Below, one piece after another: positions 45,232-55,568 of a stretch of 64,000 nucleotides of DNA. Source of the stretch: Thermothielavioides terrestris NRRL 8126 (taxonomy: Eukaryota > Ascomycota > Sordariomycetes > Sordariales > Chaetomiaceae). The translations under genes were made by a program, and so were the position numbers. Within the stretch, counting starts at the first letter, position 1. Each line of letters starts with the position of its first letter. The stretch is from positions 1,550,001-1,614,000 of the forward strand of contig NC_016460.1 of NCBI RefSeq assembly GCF_000226115.1. The letters run 5' to 3'. Under the pieces are notes generated by a model. The model did no database searches, had not been told where the DNA came from, and worked only from the letters and a program-made list of their open reading frames with translations.

Positions 45232-46458
45232 TCAGTAATACACCTCGCCTCTCATCAAGACGCGAGCGGTTCTGTACAGCTCCGCCGAGAGGACTTCGCC
45301 ATTCTCGACTGCTACGCCGATGTCCAGCCTGCCGCTCGGATGGCCAATCACAACAGCGCCTGCATCCTTCGATGCCCCGGACGCCAGTTGAAAGGGTATC
45401 GTCCCCGGCAGCTTCGCGGCGGCGGCCAGGCACAGGGCCAGCGTCAGCGGCACCGCCTTGTGTGCCTGCCCCATCGACAGCGCGAGGCACTTGACGTCGA
45501 CTCCCGGGCTGTGCCGGGCGACATCCGGGGGGAACACAAGGACAATCTTGGGCACGCTCTGCGTCTGGGGATCCAGACCCATCATGGCGGCGCCGGCCTG
45601 GCGGATCTGCTCCAGACGGGCCTTGAGCGCCACGTCCGCGTCGACCGCGGCAGGTGTCAACAAAGCAGTAGCAGCATCGCCGACGCCAAAGCCGACATCA
45701 GACGCGCGCACGAACACACCGGGGTTGGACACGTCGACGAGGGACGCCTCGATGGTGGCGCCGCCGGGCAGGGCGAGGGCGTCGACGGGGTTGCCCGTGG
45801 GCAGCGTCCTGCCGGTCTTGGCGCCGCCGGGGCCGAGGAAGCGGAGGGCGATGCGGGCCTGCTTCCCGGGGACGCCGTCCATCTCGTAGTCGCCGTCGGG
45901 GCAGTACCTGGGCGGGTCTCCGACGACGGGGAAGCGCGCGTGCACCACCTTGGACGTGTTGGTGTTCAGGATGCGCACGACGGCCGTGCGCGCGCCGGTC
46001 GCGGGATCCGCTACCCCCTCGACGCGGCCCAGCGGGACGGGCGCGTCGTCGAAGGCGACGGGGCCGACGACGGAGAGCATGTTGCCGCAGTTGCCGGCCA
46101 TGTCCAGGCTGCCGTCGCCGACCCCGACTTGCACGAAGGTGAACTCGACGTCGGCGACGCCCGGGTCCGAGCACGGCGCGAGGACGCAGATCTTGGACGT
46201 GGACGAGATGCCTGAGCCCATGCCATCGAGCTGGCGGCCGTACGGGTCGGGTGACCCCATGACGGCGGGCAGGACGCGGTGCCACTCGGACATGGGCGGC
46301 AGATGGTGTCTCCAGAAGACGAGTCCATTGGACGTGCCACCTCGGGCGAAGACGGCCGGGAGAGGTCTCTGGTGCGAGTCTGCATGGATGCCCCTGGCGC
46401 CACGCGACGTGGCGGCCGGGCGCCGAAACAAGCTTGACCTGAGCCCCGGGCGCCACAT
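45232..46458 (-). CDS. PrpF-family protein (aconitate/methylaconitate isomerase-like), probable mitochondrial leader
   Basis: 408 aa, intronless. The start is the first ATG (46458). PrpF proteins adopt a diaminopimelate-epimerase-like fold and isomerise methylaconitate or related tricarboxylates. Features seen here include ARGGTSNGLVFW, DGMGSGISSTSKICVL, DMAGNCGNMLSVVGPVAF, LPTGNPVD and GHPSGRLDIGVAVENG, all in family order. The first roughly 26 residues (WRPGLRSSLFRRPAATSRGARG) are Arg/Ser-rich without acidic residues, as in mitochondrial presequences, which would fit work near the methylcitrate cycle. The precise substrate in fungi is not settled; 4-oxalomesaconate tautomerase-like activity is an alternative. 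The neighbour upstream on the same strand is the six-hairpin enzyme. Confidence 0.9.
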   Translation of the reverse strand: MWRPGLRSSLFRRPAATSRGARGIHADSHQRPLPAVFARGGTSNGLVFWRHHLPPMSEWHRVLPAVMGSPDPYGRQLDGMGSGISSTSKICVLAPCSDPGVADVEFTFVQVGVGDGSLDMAGNCGNMLSVVGPVAFDDAPVPLGRVEGVADPATGARTAVVRILNTNTSKVVHARFPVVGDPPRYCPDGDYEMDGVPGKQARIALRFLGPGGAKTGRTLPTGNPVDALALPGGATIEASLVDVSNPGVFVRASDVGFGVGDAATALLTPAAVDADVALKARLEQIRQAGAAMMGLDPQTQSVPKIVLVFPPDVARHSPGVDVKCLALSMGQAHKAVPLTLALCLAAAAKLPGTIPFQLASGASKDAGAVVIGHPSGRLDIGVAVENGEVLSAELYRTARVLMRGEVYY

Positions 46459-47052
46459 CGTATTCAACCGTGTGACCGGTTGCTTTGCCGGAGTTGACGA
46501 GGACCAACTGTGACGAAGGTAAGACTCTGGAGAGATTAGTGCACGGATCACAAGGTGGAGTATTCCATGCTCCGAGACAGGCCGGCTTGAGTGGAGTTGA
46601 GCATCGCCGCGAAGACACGAGCGGGTCGCGATTGAGTAATCCAAAAATAACGTGAGTAATCAAACGGTGGCCAGGGAAAACGAGGTAAGGATCGTAAAAT
46701 GCAAGGTAAAAATGGCAAAAAATGGAAAGAATGGTGGCTGATGATCGATCGCGCAATCCTATGTGGCATAGCAAACACCAAGTTTGTGCACCCAAGCTTT
46801 CTTCTCCCCGACAAAGGAGCTATGAAGCTTAGCTCGGTATCTCTGAAGGAACCGCCAACGCAGGCTGAGAGGTACAGCCGGCCCGTCGATATGTTTCCTG
46901 CGCTTACCGAACAGCAGGGGCAAGGGCCGACAAAGACACAGCAGATACCTCCTGCCATGGACAGGCATCCGCGGTCTTGTCGCATCGTGTTCCTAGCTCG
47001 ACCCATCATCTCCTCCTCTGTCATACACTACACTTGCAGCCCCAGCGCCACG
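46459..47052. other. Intergenic region
   Basis: Promoter side of the PrpF gene and 3' flank of the six-hairpin gene (both minus strand). A/T-richer around 46640-46800. Nothing else is recognised. Confidence 0.5.
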
Positions 47053-48309
47053 CTACCCGGGGCCGAGATATCCATCCCGCCAGGCTATGGCACCATCAAG
47101 TTAGCCAGCCAGCTCTCACTCAGCAGCATACCTACCCACAGACAGTGAACACTCACCTCCCGGTATCAGCGCCGCGGCATACATGGCCAGCGAAATCGGG
47201 CGCAGATCTTCATCTGTCGACCGCTCGATGTGCTGCTGCCAGAAATTGACGACCGCCTCCACGCCCCGCCTGGTCTCCTCGTCGGCCCCGTAGCACTGCA
47301 GGCCGAGGCAGGTGCCGAACTCGCGGAAGGCCAGCCGGCGCGACGCATCCCGCGCCATCAGCCCGCGCTTCTCGTCCAGCATGGCGCGCGCCATGTCGAG
47401 GCTCTGGCTGCCGAGCGCGGCCGCCCAGGGCTCGTCCTTGAAGAAGTGGCACATCCACAGGCCCATGCCCAGGTCCAGCGGGTCGCGGCTGGCGTGCATC
47501 TTGCCGCCGCGGCCCATCAGCCGCCGGTAGTCGGCGATCTCGCCGCTCAGCGGCCCCGGCGTGCCAGGCGGCGCGCCGTGCATGTGCTCCGCCGTGCGCT
47601 GCAGCAGCCGGTACACCACGTAGCCCGTCGCCGCGTCGAGGTGGCCCTCCGATGGGACGAGCACCGTGTCCATGTCGGTTGAGATCTTCCAGACCATGCG
47701 GACCGCCTGGCTGCCGCTGCTGCTGCCACTGCCGCCGCCGCTGCCGCTGCTGCCTTCGCTGTCGTCGTCCTCGCGCCGCCGGATCACGAAGTGAGGGTGG
47801 ATGGCCTTGGCAAGCTGCACCGCCAGCTGGTTGTACTCCTTCTCGCCGGTGGCGAGCGCCAGCCGGTTCAGCGCAAACATCCAGAGGGTGAGGTAATGGT
47901 GATACTGCCCGTCGCAGTCGCTGCCATGCTCCGAGAGCTTGCCGATGCGGAGCCCGCCCTTGAGCGGCTCGGCGTCGGTTGCTCGCGGCAGCCGGGCGGT
48001 GCCGTCGCGCGTGCGGCCCAGGACGTCGTGCACCGTCTCGGCGAGCCGCTTTGCCAGGGCGAGGTAGATGGGCGACGACGTCTCCCTGGACAGGGTGATG
48101 AAGTTGACGACCCCGAAGGCGTCCGTCCACAGGTACCTGCCGCGGTGTCCCCCGGCCCCGGGCTTGTCCGGGGCGGTCCACCGGCGGGCGGCCTCCTCGG
48201 TTAGATGGTCGAAACTCCCGTAGACCAGCTTCATGGCCTCGGTAAAGTGGAGCACGTTCATGTTGGTCGCCATCTTCGTCGTCGACAGGGATCGCACTCG
48301 ACCAAACAT
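47053..48309 (-). CDS. Predicted six-hairpin (alpha/alpha)6-barrel enzyme, function unknown
   Basis: Two exons: 48309-47157 and a 32-base last exon 47084-47053, adding AWRDGYLGPG and stop after LIPG. The product is 394 aa, or 382 if Met at 48273 is used. The pattern of helices with conserved aromatic/acidic residues (GRYLWTDAFGVVNFITLSRET, CDGQYHHYLTLWMFALNRLALATG, TGYVVYRLLQRTAEHM, LGMGLWMCHFF) resembles six-hairpin glycosidase-like proteins. I cannot name the family or substrate. A Ser/Gly linker (about 205-225) interrupts the barrel between HFVIRRRE and VRMVWKIS and is probably a surface loop. There is no signal peptide, so it is likely intracellular. The short open frame upstream of 48309 has no ATG. 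Confidence 0.75.
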
Positions 48310-48877
48310 GAAGCGGGCTGCGGTGGTGGTGCTCACGATTGAATTCGTGCGACGAACTGCCGCCACGATGGCTTCCGGAACAAGAGTGCGATGGGCGATG
48401 GACGTGACGCAATTCACGACGTCACGATTACAGATGCTCGAGTCGCGGGTCGCGGGTCGCAGGGCTCAAGTATCGGCGGCGGATATTCCGTAACAAAAGT
48501 AATCTGCCCGCCCTTTTGGGCTTGCTGTTGGGACATTGTAGGGCCTTGCAGAGCGTGCTTGCTCGTGCTTGCTCTGGAGTAGCTTGCGAGGTGAGACTAT
48601 GCCCGCCATAATACTTGAAGAGTTTATAGAGTTCGCTCTGTGGCAAATGTCGCGATTGAACAAGCACTGTGTTCCGTCCATTACGTATCCCGTGCTACAC
48701 GATGGAGAGTTATTCCGTATCCGATCTCTGGTTGCCTGCGCCGCCAGCTTGGCTCAGACCCATGTCATGACCTCAAGGGTCCAGGGTGGCCAAGCCTCGT
48801 ACTAGTCCGTATATGACTAGATCCGTTTATTGCCCCTCGTTGCCCGCGATCAGTTGCTGCCCCGCATTGTGTTGGCC

Positions 48878-48902
48878 TGAATGTTCGAGCTGCTTCTGGA
48901 GC
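48878..48902 (+). promoter_or_regulatory. Candidate heat-shock element for hsp104
   Basis: Five contiguous 5-bp units in strict phase: GAA at 48879, TTC at 48884, GCT at 48889, TTC at 48894 and GAG at 48899. Three units are perfect and one has two of three bases, matching the alternating nGAAn/nTTCn arrangement bound by Hsf1. It lies about 410 bases upstream of the hsp104 ATG and about 570 bases from the divergent gene. A CCCCT stress-type motif is at about 48833. Confidence 0.65.
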
Positions 48903-48950
48903 CTTGGAGATGAGGTGATCGCCAACAAGGCTGCGACTCTGGCTGCGGCC

Positions 48951-48990
48951 CGCTCTTGCCCGCTCTTGCCCGCTCTTGCCCGCTCTTACC
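48951..48990. repeat. Four tandem copies of a 10-bp unit
   Basis: CGCTCTTGCC occurs three times and then once with one change (A for G), in the hsp104 promoter about 50 bases downstream of the heat-shock element. Function unknown. Confidence 0.93.
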
Positions 48991-49208
48991 AGTATCATCC
49001 GTCAACTGCGGTCTCCCCACTGACTGTTCACCATATATTTGTGCTTCCATTCTGTCGAACAGTTTGTTGTGTGCTTTTTCCTTTTTGCTCATACAACGAA
49101 CAGTGTCCCAAACAAAACGGATTAACTACCTGTACATACAATCGATTCGCCAGAGCGCGGAGACACACCTCCCACTGCCCCTGCGCAGAATCGATATAAC
49201 TTGGAGCC

Positions 49209-49216
49209 TGACGTCA
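49209..49216. promoter_or_regulatory. CRE/ATF-type palindrome TGACGTCA
   Basis: A perfect 8-bp CRE site about 95 bases upstream of the hsp104 ATG. It could be used by stress-linked bZIP factors of the Atf1 type. The position may be within the leader. Confidence 0.45.
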
Positions 49217-49310
49217 CTCAAGTTTTGACGCACCGAGCTTCCCAGCCGATTGAGCATAACGAAACACACCACAAGAGCCGAGACGTCGGTCTCGCATCCA
49301 CAGATTCGCC

Positions 49311-52094
49311 ATGAATTCGAAAATGGAGTTTACCGACCGGGCCAAGAAGGCGCTGGAGGACGCCATGGCGTTGGCCGAGCAGTATTCCCACTCGCAGCTT
49401 GTGCCGGTGCACTTGGCCGTCGCCCTCCTCGACCCTCTCCCCGACCAGAGCAAAGACCAGCAGAATGCGCCGCCGGGCACCACGAGCTCGCTCTTCCGCC
49501 AAGTCGTTGAGCGTGCTAACGGCGACCCCCAGCTCTTCGACCGTGCCCTGAAGAAGAGCCTCGTGCGTCTGCCGAGCCAGGAACCCCCACCCGAATCCGT
49601 CTCGATGGCCCCGTCGCTCAACACGGTGCTGCGCAAGGCCATGGAGCTCCAGAAGGTGCAGAAGGATACATACATTGCGGTCGACCACCTCATCACCGCG
49701 CTGTCGGAAGACCCCTCTATCCAGGTAGCCCTCAAGGAGGCCAACATTCCCAAGTCGAAATTGGTGCAGGATGCCGTGACGGCCATTCGGGGCACCAGGC
49801 GCGTTGACTCGCGCAATGCCGACACGGAGCAGGAGAACGAGAACCTCAGCAAGTTCACCATCGACATGACGGCCATGGCAAGGGAAGGCAAGATCGACCC
49901 CGTCATCGGCCGCGAGGAGGAGATCCGCCGAGTCATCCGCATTCTTTCCCGCCGCACCAAGAATAACCCCGTGCTCATCGGCGAGCCTGGCGTGGGCAAG
50001 ACAACCATCGTCGAGGGCCTGGCCCAGCGAATCGTCAATGCCGACGTGCCCGACAACCTGGCCGCCTGCAAGCTGCTGTCGCTGGACGTCGGCGCCTTAG
50101 TTGCCGGCAGCAAGTACCGCGGCGAGTTCGAGGAGCGCATGAAGGGTGTCCTCAAGGAGATCCAGGAGTCCAAAGAGACGATCGTTCTCTTCGTCGACGA
50201 GATCCACCTGCTGATGGGCGCCGGCGCCACGGGCGAGGGCGGCATGGATGCCGCCAACCTGCTGAAGCCCATGCTCGCCAGGGGACAACTTCACTGCATT
50301 GGCGCCACCACCTTGGGCGAGTACCGCAAGTACATCGAGAAGGATGCGGCATTTGAACGCCGCTTCCAGCAGGTCCTCGTCAAGGAGCCCTCCATCCCGG
50401 AGACCATCTCGATCCTTCGCGGTCTCAAGGAGAAGTACGAAGTGCATCACGGCGTCACCATCGCCGACGCCGCCATTGTTGCCGCCGCCAACCTCGCCGC
50501 CCGGTATCTGACCAGTCGCCGGCTCCCGGATTCGGCCGTCGACCTGATCGACGAGGCCGCCGCCGCCGTGCGCGTCGCCCGGGAGTCGCAGCCCGAGATC
50601 ATCGACTCGCTCGAGCGCCGACTGCGGCAGCTGAAGATCGAAATCCACGCCCTCTCGCGCGAGAAGGACGACGCGTCAAAGGCGCGCCTTGCCCAGGCGA
50701 AGCAGGACGCCCAGAACGTCGAGGAGGAGCTGAGGCCGCTCCGCGAGAAGTACGAGCGCGAGCGGCAGCGCGGCAAGGACATCCAGGAGGCCAAGTTGAA
50801 GTTGGAAAACCTCCGCGTGAAGGCGGAGGATGCCAGCAGAATGGGCGACCACGGCCGCGCCGCCGACCTTCAGTACTACGCCATTCCCGAGCAAGAGCAG
50901 GTCATCAAGAGGCTCGAGAAGGAGAAGGCGGCGGCCGATGCGGCACTGAATGCCAACGGAGCCGACGTGGGCGGTTCTATGGTGACCGACGTCGTCGGCC
51001 CCGAGCAGATCAACGAGATCGTGGCGCGCTGGACCGGCATTCCGGTGACGCGTCTGAAGACGTCGGAGAAGGAGAAGCTGCTGCACATGGAGCGGGCCCT
51101 CTCCAAGATCGTCGTCGGCCAAAAGGAGGCCGTCCAGTCCGTCTCCAACGCGATCCGGCTGCAGCGGTCCGGCCTGAGCAACCCGAACCAGCCGCCGAGC
51201 TTCCTGTTCTGCGGTCCCTCCGGCACCGGCAAGACGCTGCTCACCAAGGCGCTGGCCGAGTTCCTGTTCGACGACGCCAAGGCCATGATCCGCTTTGACA
51301 TGTCCGAGTACCAGGAGCGGCACTCTCTTAGCCGCATGATCGGCGCTCCGCCGGGCTACGTCGGCCACGACGCCGGCGGCCAGCTGACCGAGGCACTGCG
51401 GCGCAAGCCGTTCTCGATCCTGCTGTTCGACGAGGTCGAGAAGGCCGCCAAGGAGGTCCTCACGGTGCTGCTCCAGCTCATGGACGACGGCCGCATCACG
51501 GACGGCCAGGGCCGCGTCGTCGACGCCAAGAACTGCATCGTGGTCATGACGTCCAACCTCGGCGCCGAGTATCTCTCTCGGCCCAACGGCAAGGACGGCC
51601 AGATCGACCCGACGACGAAGGAGCTCGTCATGAACACGCTGCGCAACTACTTCCTGCCCGAGTTCCTCAACCGCATCTCGTCGATCGTCATCTTCAACCG
51701 CCTGACGCGGCGCGAGATCCGCAAGATTGTCGACCTGCGCATCGCCGAGATTCAGCGGCGCCTGTACGACAACGACCGCAACGTCCAGATCGCCGTGTCG
51801 GAGGCGGCCAAGGACAAGCTCGGCGCGGCCGGCTACTCGCCGGCATACGGCGCCCGGCCGCTGCAGCGCCTGCTCGAGAAGGAGGTGCTCAACCGCTTGG
51901 CCATCCTCATCCTGCGCGGCAACATCCGCGACGGAGAGGTGGCCCACGTCGACCTGGTCGACGGCAAGGTCACCGTCCAGCCCAACCACCCCGACAGCGA
52001 AGGCGAGGACGAGGAGATGATGGTGGACGAAGACGAGGCGCTCGAAGAGATCGCGCCGGATTCCATGGACGAGGATGATATCTACTCGGGCTAG
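49311..52094 (+). CDS. Hsp104/Hsp98 protein disaggregase (ClpB family AAA+ ATPase)
   Basis: Hexameric ATPase that threads aggregated proteins with help from Hsp70/Hsp40; it provides induced heat tolerance. 927 aa in one exon, the usual length. The N-terminal Clp domain starts [23 protein letters not shown]1 has Walker A GEPGVGKT (about 224-231) and Walker [11 protein letters not shown] coiled-coil middle domain (about 420-540) is rich in Lys/Glu. NBD2 has Walker A GPSGTGKT (about 635-642) and Walker [10 protein letters not shown]. The tail is acidic and ends MDEDDIYSG; it differs from the yeast DDLD end. The first ATG (49311) has a second Met four codons later that could also serve. Heat control is supported by the upstream heat-shock element. 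Confidence 0.98.
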   Translation: MNSKMEFTDRAKKALEDAMALAEQYSHSQLVPVHLAVALLDPLPDQSKDQQNAPPGTTSSLFRQVVERANGDPQLFDRALKKSLVRLPSQEPPPESVSMAPSLNTVLRKAMELQKVQKDTYIAVDHLITALSEDPSIQVALKEANIPKSKLVQDAVTAIRGTRRVDSRNADTEQENENLSKFTIDMTAMAREGKIDPVIGREEEIRRVIRILSRRTKNNPVLIGEPGVGKTTIVEGLAQRIVNADVPDNLAACKLLSLDVGALVAGSKYRGEFEERMKGVLKEIQESKETIVLFVDEIHLLMGAGATGEGGMDAANLLKPMLARGQLHCIGATTLGEYRKYIEKDAAFERRFQQVLVKEPSIPETISILRGLKEKYEVHHGVTIADAAIVAAANLAARYLTSRRLPDSAVDLIDEAAAAVRVARESQPEIIDSLERRLRQLKIEIHALSREKDDASKARLAQAKQDAQNVEEELRPLREKYERERQRGKDIQEAKLKLENLRVKAEDASRMGDHGRAADLQYYAIPEQEQVIKRLEKEKAAADAALNANGADVGGSMVTDVVGPEQINEIVARWTGIPVTRLKTSEKEKLLHMERALSKIVVGQKEAVQSVSNAIRLQRSGLSNPNQPPSFLFCGPSGTGKTLLTKALAEFLFDDAKAMIRFDMSEYQERHSLSRMIGAPPGYVGHDAGGQLTEALRRKPFSILLFDEVEKAAKEVLTVLLQLMDDGRITDGQGRVVDAKNCIVVMTSNLGAEYLSRPNGKDGQIDPTTKELVMNTLRNYFLPEFLNRISSIVIFNRLTRREIRKIVDLRIAEIQRRLYDNDRNVQIAVSEAAKDKLGAAGYSPAYGARPLQRLLEKEVLNRLAILILRGNIRDGEVAHVDLVDGKVTVQPNHPDSEGEDEEMMVDEDEALEEIAPDSMDEDDIYSG

Positions 52095-52739
52095 GCGCGG
52101 GACGCTCAGACCGTCTCAAACATGACGGGGTGATGATGACCAGATGATGATGGATGGTTAAAGTATGGCGTTTGGAGCGTTTTGGCTTTTCTTCTTGTTC
52201 ATGTAGAAAATAGTTGAGCGTTGGTATTGGCTTTTTTTGTTTCTCTTCTTCCTGTTGTACGGAGTAGTGGAAGAGCGTGGTATCTGGGCTGTTTCCAGTG
52301 TGCCCAGGAACAGATAGATTTCTTGGATCCTGGCGCGTACAAAATGCGAGGTCATCAGGTAATGATTTATCCTTGACTTCCCGCGTGTAATGTGCCAAAT
52401 TGAAGTTGGGCAGCGCCAAACCGTGGTTACTTTGTGCCAAACAAGCTTGCGCTGAGGGACGAGGCGTTTGCAAGAGGCACTGCGGTAGCCCCACAATTCC
52501 CAGCCAATCGGCGGTTCAATTGGCCCTGCCCCTGTACTCCAAAAAATATTCTGGGTCCGGCGCCGCGAACTCGTCCATGGACGCAACCCGCATCACGGCC
52601 TTTGTTCACCACACACTAGATCCCGAACCCCCATATCCGAACCGTGTCGAGCCTGCCCGACAGCTTACCCGACTTTCCGTCGCTGCAGGACAAGCGAGCC
52701 GCTGCCTCAAGGGGGCAGCCGGCGACGAAGACTACGACC
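52095..52739. other. Intergenic region
   Basis: 3' flank of hsp104 and promoter of the Mhr1 gene. Includes TACGGAGTA at 52258. No further gene is recognised. Confidence 0.5.
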
Positions 52740-53941
52740 ATGAACCCGCTCCGACCGCACGCGGCGCCCCTGCTCAGCCGCCTCCTCCTCCTCTCCCTCA
52801 GCCGTGGCGCACGGTCGACAACGGCGCCAGCAACAGCAGCAGCAGCATCAACAATAGGCGGCGCGCGCTATGCCAGCACAAAGGCAGCGGTGCCAGCGAC
52901 GGCGCCAGGGAAGGCTCAGGCGCAGGAGAAGCAAGCAGAGGAAGGCGCCGGCGGGCGTAGACCTCGTGGGATTCCGCCCCCGGGCCACGGCGAGCGCATC
53001 TGGCTGTTCAACCACATCACGGATAACCTTGTCCTCTATTCGCTGACTCCGGAGTTGAGGGTAAGTGGCCGCTCAACCCCTATCTAACCTCCCCCTCTTT
53101 TTTGCTCCCATACCCTTCCACCCTCCCAACCCATGACCCCAACCCCGATCCCTCTCTGCCATCGACTCAATTCCTCTCAAGATTACAGACCCAGACTAAC
53201 CAAACCCCAAAAAAACAGAGCAACAAAGCCTTCCGCCAGCTCATCTTCACCGGCAAGAAACTCATCCCGGCCAAGATCCGCAAGGACTACTGGCGGCCGC
53301 TGGCCGTGGTCGAGTTCGGCCCCGGCCTCGGCGACGTCGGCCGCAGCGTGTTCCAGAAGCTGCGCGAGCTCAAGCGGCGGCACCTGCTCGAGTGGGACCG
53401 CGAGACACACGCCGACCCCCCCGTCGTCGACGTCAGCACCATCGGTAACGTCGAGGGCACCAACGGCGCCAACGGCGAGGGCGCCACCGGCGCCGGCGGG
53501 GCGGCGCTGCTGCGCATGCCGCGCCACGAGCGCGGCAAGGCGCTGAACGACCAGCGCGGCAACTCGGTCGCGGACCTGGCCGCCGTGCTGGGCGGGCTCG
53601 GCAAGGGGAACCGCATTGTCGTTGGGAGCGGAAGAGTTAGGGGGAGGCGGGGCAGGGCGGCGGCGAGCGGGAAGAAGGAGGATGGGGGGCAAGCGGCGGT
53701 GGCGGTGAAGGAGGCAGAGGAGGGGAAGAAGAAGGAGGAAGGTGGGGACGGGGCGAAGAAGGTCGCGCTGCATCCTGCCACGGTGTACTGGGCCAACGAG
53801 CAGGACAAGTACTATGCGCAGGCGTGGTCGGATAATGTCACGCATGTTGTGGGCCTGCCGAAGAAGGGGGCAGAGGAGACGCCGGCGGCCCCGGTGGAGG
53901 GCGAGGCTGCGCCGGAGGCGGCTCAGGCTGAGGCGGCGTAG
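52740..53941 (+). CDS. Mhr1/mL67, mitochondrial ribosomal large-subunit and DNA-recombination protein
   Basis: In yeast, Mhr1 is both a mitochondrial homologous-pairing protein and subunit mL67 of the mitoribosome. Two exons, 52740-53060 and 53219-53941, give 347 aa; the intron has a GACTAAC branch site. The family core is clear: GHGERIWLFNHITDNLVLYSL, then SNKAFRQLIFTGKKLIPAKIRKDYWRPLAVVEF, then GRSVFQKLRELKRRHLLEW. The N-terminal roughly 60 residues are Arg/Ser/Ala-rich with a Leu core and no acidic residues, as in a mitochondrial presequence. The C-terminal part has Lys/Gly/Glu-rich insertions before the conserved VYWANEQDKYYAQAWSDNVTH block. The frame reaches upstream to 52644 only through a GTG, so ATG 52740 is chosen. 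Confidence 0.92.
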
Positions 53942-54171
53942 TGAAGTGTCTGATTTGAAGGGATAGGTAGCGAGGGCAGTCAAAGCCCTGCGGATGGTGT
54001 ATCTGTATTACTGTATGTACATTGTGTATCACACGATTGAAATGGGGGATTCACAGGAGCACGTTTACTCGGGAACAGTGGTACCACGCGTGTATCTAAA
54101 AGACGGCCGCTTCACTCTGGTAACTAATCCAAAACGCTGTCTCCGTACCCCAACCAACGGCCATTAGTTAG

Positions 54172-54679
54172 TTACACTTGGATCGCAAACGACTTGAGAT
54201 ACTCGTAGTCAGCCACATTGGCGTCGACACACGCCCGGATCACCTTCTGCGCCTCCTCGCCGTACTTCTCCCGCCACTCCTCGTCCTCCTCTTCCTCCGT
54301 GGGAGTCGCCTAGCCCGCCTGGAGTCAGCACACACACACAAACACACACATACAGCACGGGCCACTCAGCAGATGGAAAGATAAACAAATAAACAATAAG
54401 ATATATAAAATGAATGATATAATGTGAGAGGGAAAAGGATGAGAGACTCACCTTCGCATGCCCCCGCGCCCGCAGCTCGCAGCTCGCGATCGCGTCGTCG
54501 TGAAAGCCGTCCCACTTGGCGAACGCCGCCTCGGCCAGCCGCTGGCCCTCGGCGTCCCCCGCCCACCGGAGCATCGCGTCGCGGTAGTCGATCCCGACGG
54601 CCGCGCAGAACGCGCGCACCACCTCGGCCGGCTTGTCCAGCAGGTCGTCGGCGTCGATGACCGTGATTGGCACGCTATC

Positions 54680-54719
<40 letters not shown>

Positions 54720-55568
54720 GGCCCGTTGACGATGTTGGCGGTGTTGGCGGGTGCTGGGACATCGTCATCCCCGTTTTGTTGTTCGTTCTTGTGTGGTTGC
54801 TGCTGCTGAGGTTGCCGCCGGCCTCGGCTGATCACGCCCTCCTGCAGCAGGTAGTCGAACAGGCGGCGCAGCTCGTCGTAGCCGGCCTCGGCGGGGATGA
54901 ACTGGTGGAAGCCTGTCCTGGCGGAGAGCGGGGGCACCGTGCAGCGGTAGTAGGAGGGGATGGCGCGGCGCGGGTGGCGGATGAGAAAGGTGAAGTGGAA
55001 CTTGCGGAGGACCTCGAGGGGGATGACTGTTGGGTTGGGAACGGCGGGCGTGGAGTGCGAGGCGCCGCCGGCACCGGCGCTGTTCGGGGCTGTGCCGTCG
55101 GCGAGGGCGCCAGCATGACTCTCGCGGAGGGACGGGGCGATGCTGGCGGGCTTCTGGTTTGGCGGGAGCAGGTAGTGCGCAATATCCTTGATGAAGACCC
55201 GCTTGCCCTGTGCTGCGTTAGTGTTGCTTCTGATTGCTCGGTGTCGAGTCGAAGGGAAGCTGTTTGCTTGGTCGACCCGCGGCAAGGGCTGACAGAGACA
55301 CGGGAGGTTGCCTTGCCTCATTATCAGTTGGGCTCAACAGCCGGTCAACCACGTCCTTGAACGTGACCTGGTCGAAGCCACTCGCCTTCCTCGCGGCTTC
55401 GTCCTTCTCATACCGCTCGCTAAGCCGCTCGGGGCCGAAGTAGAAGGCATCTCCGAAGGGTTCGTGGACACAATGGAGAATATCGCGCCGGGTCATGAAG
55501 ACACGCTCGAAGGCTGTCGAGCAGGCCCGCGGATGCGTGGCCACAAAGATAGGCTTGCGGCCTGACAT
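54172..55568 (-). CDS. Sulfotransferase-like P-loop protein
   Basis: Exons 55568-55317, 55207-54452 and 54309-54172 give 381 aa. The first intron appears to use a GC donor (GCAAGG) with a TAACGCAG-type branch and CACAG acceptor; this joins LLSPTDNE to GKRVFIKDIAHYLLPP in phase. The N-terminus, IFVATHPRACSTAFERVFM, is the 5'-phosphosulfate-binding-like loop of sulfotransferase-fold proteins, and FTFLIRHPRRAIPSYYRC resembles the 3'-phosphate-binding Arg/Ser segment. Fungi have several proteins of this kind, many of unproven activity. A run of Ser codons (AGC) and Gln/Asn-rich sequence in the middle is species-specific low complexity. The substrate is unknown. It converges with Mhr1, with 230 bases between stop codons. 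Confidence 0.8.
54684..54716 (-). repeat. CTG/CAG trinucleotide repeat read as polySer
   Basis: Eleven CTG units on the plus strand. In the minus-strand gene the frame is AGC, giving a run of Ser. The same repeat family gives polyGln in the capping enzyme because the frame differs. Confidence 0.92.

Larger units (their letters stand above)
48310..49310. other. Divergent promoter region (six-hairpin enzyme / Hsp104)
   Basis: About 1 kb holding a heat-shock element (48878-48902), a four-copy 10-bp repeat (48951-48990), a perfect TGACGTCA (49209) and paired TGACG/CGTCA half-sites near 48404-48425. No ORF with domain character is seen. Confidence 0.6.

Noticed and set aside
49020..49090. Second heat-shock-like element near TTCCATTC...GAAC
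   Set aside because: The TTC and GAA units are not in 5-bp phase.
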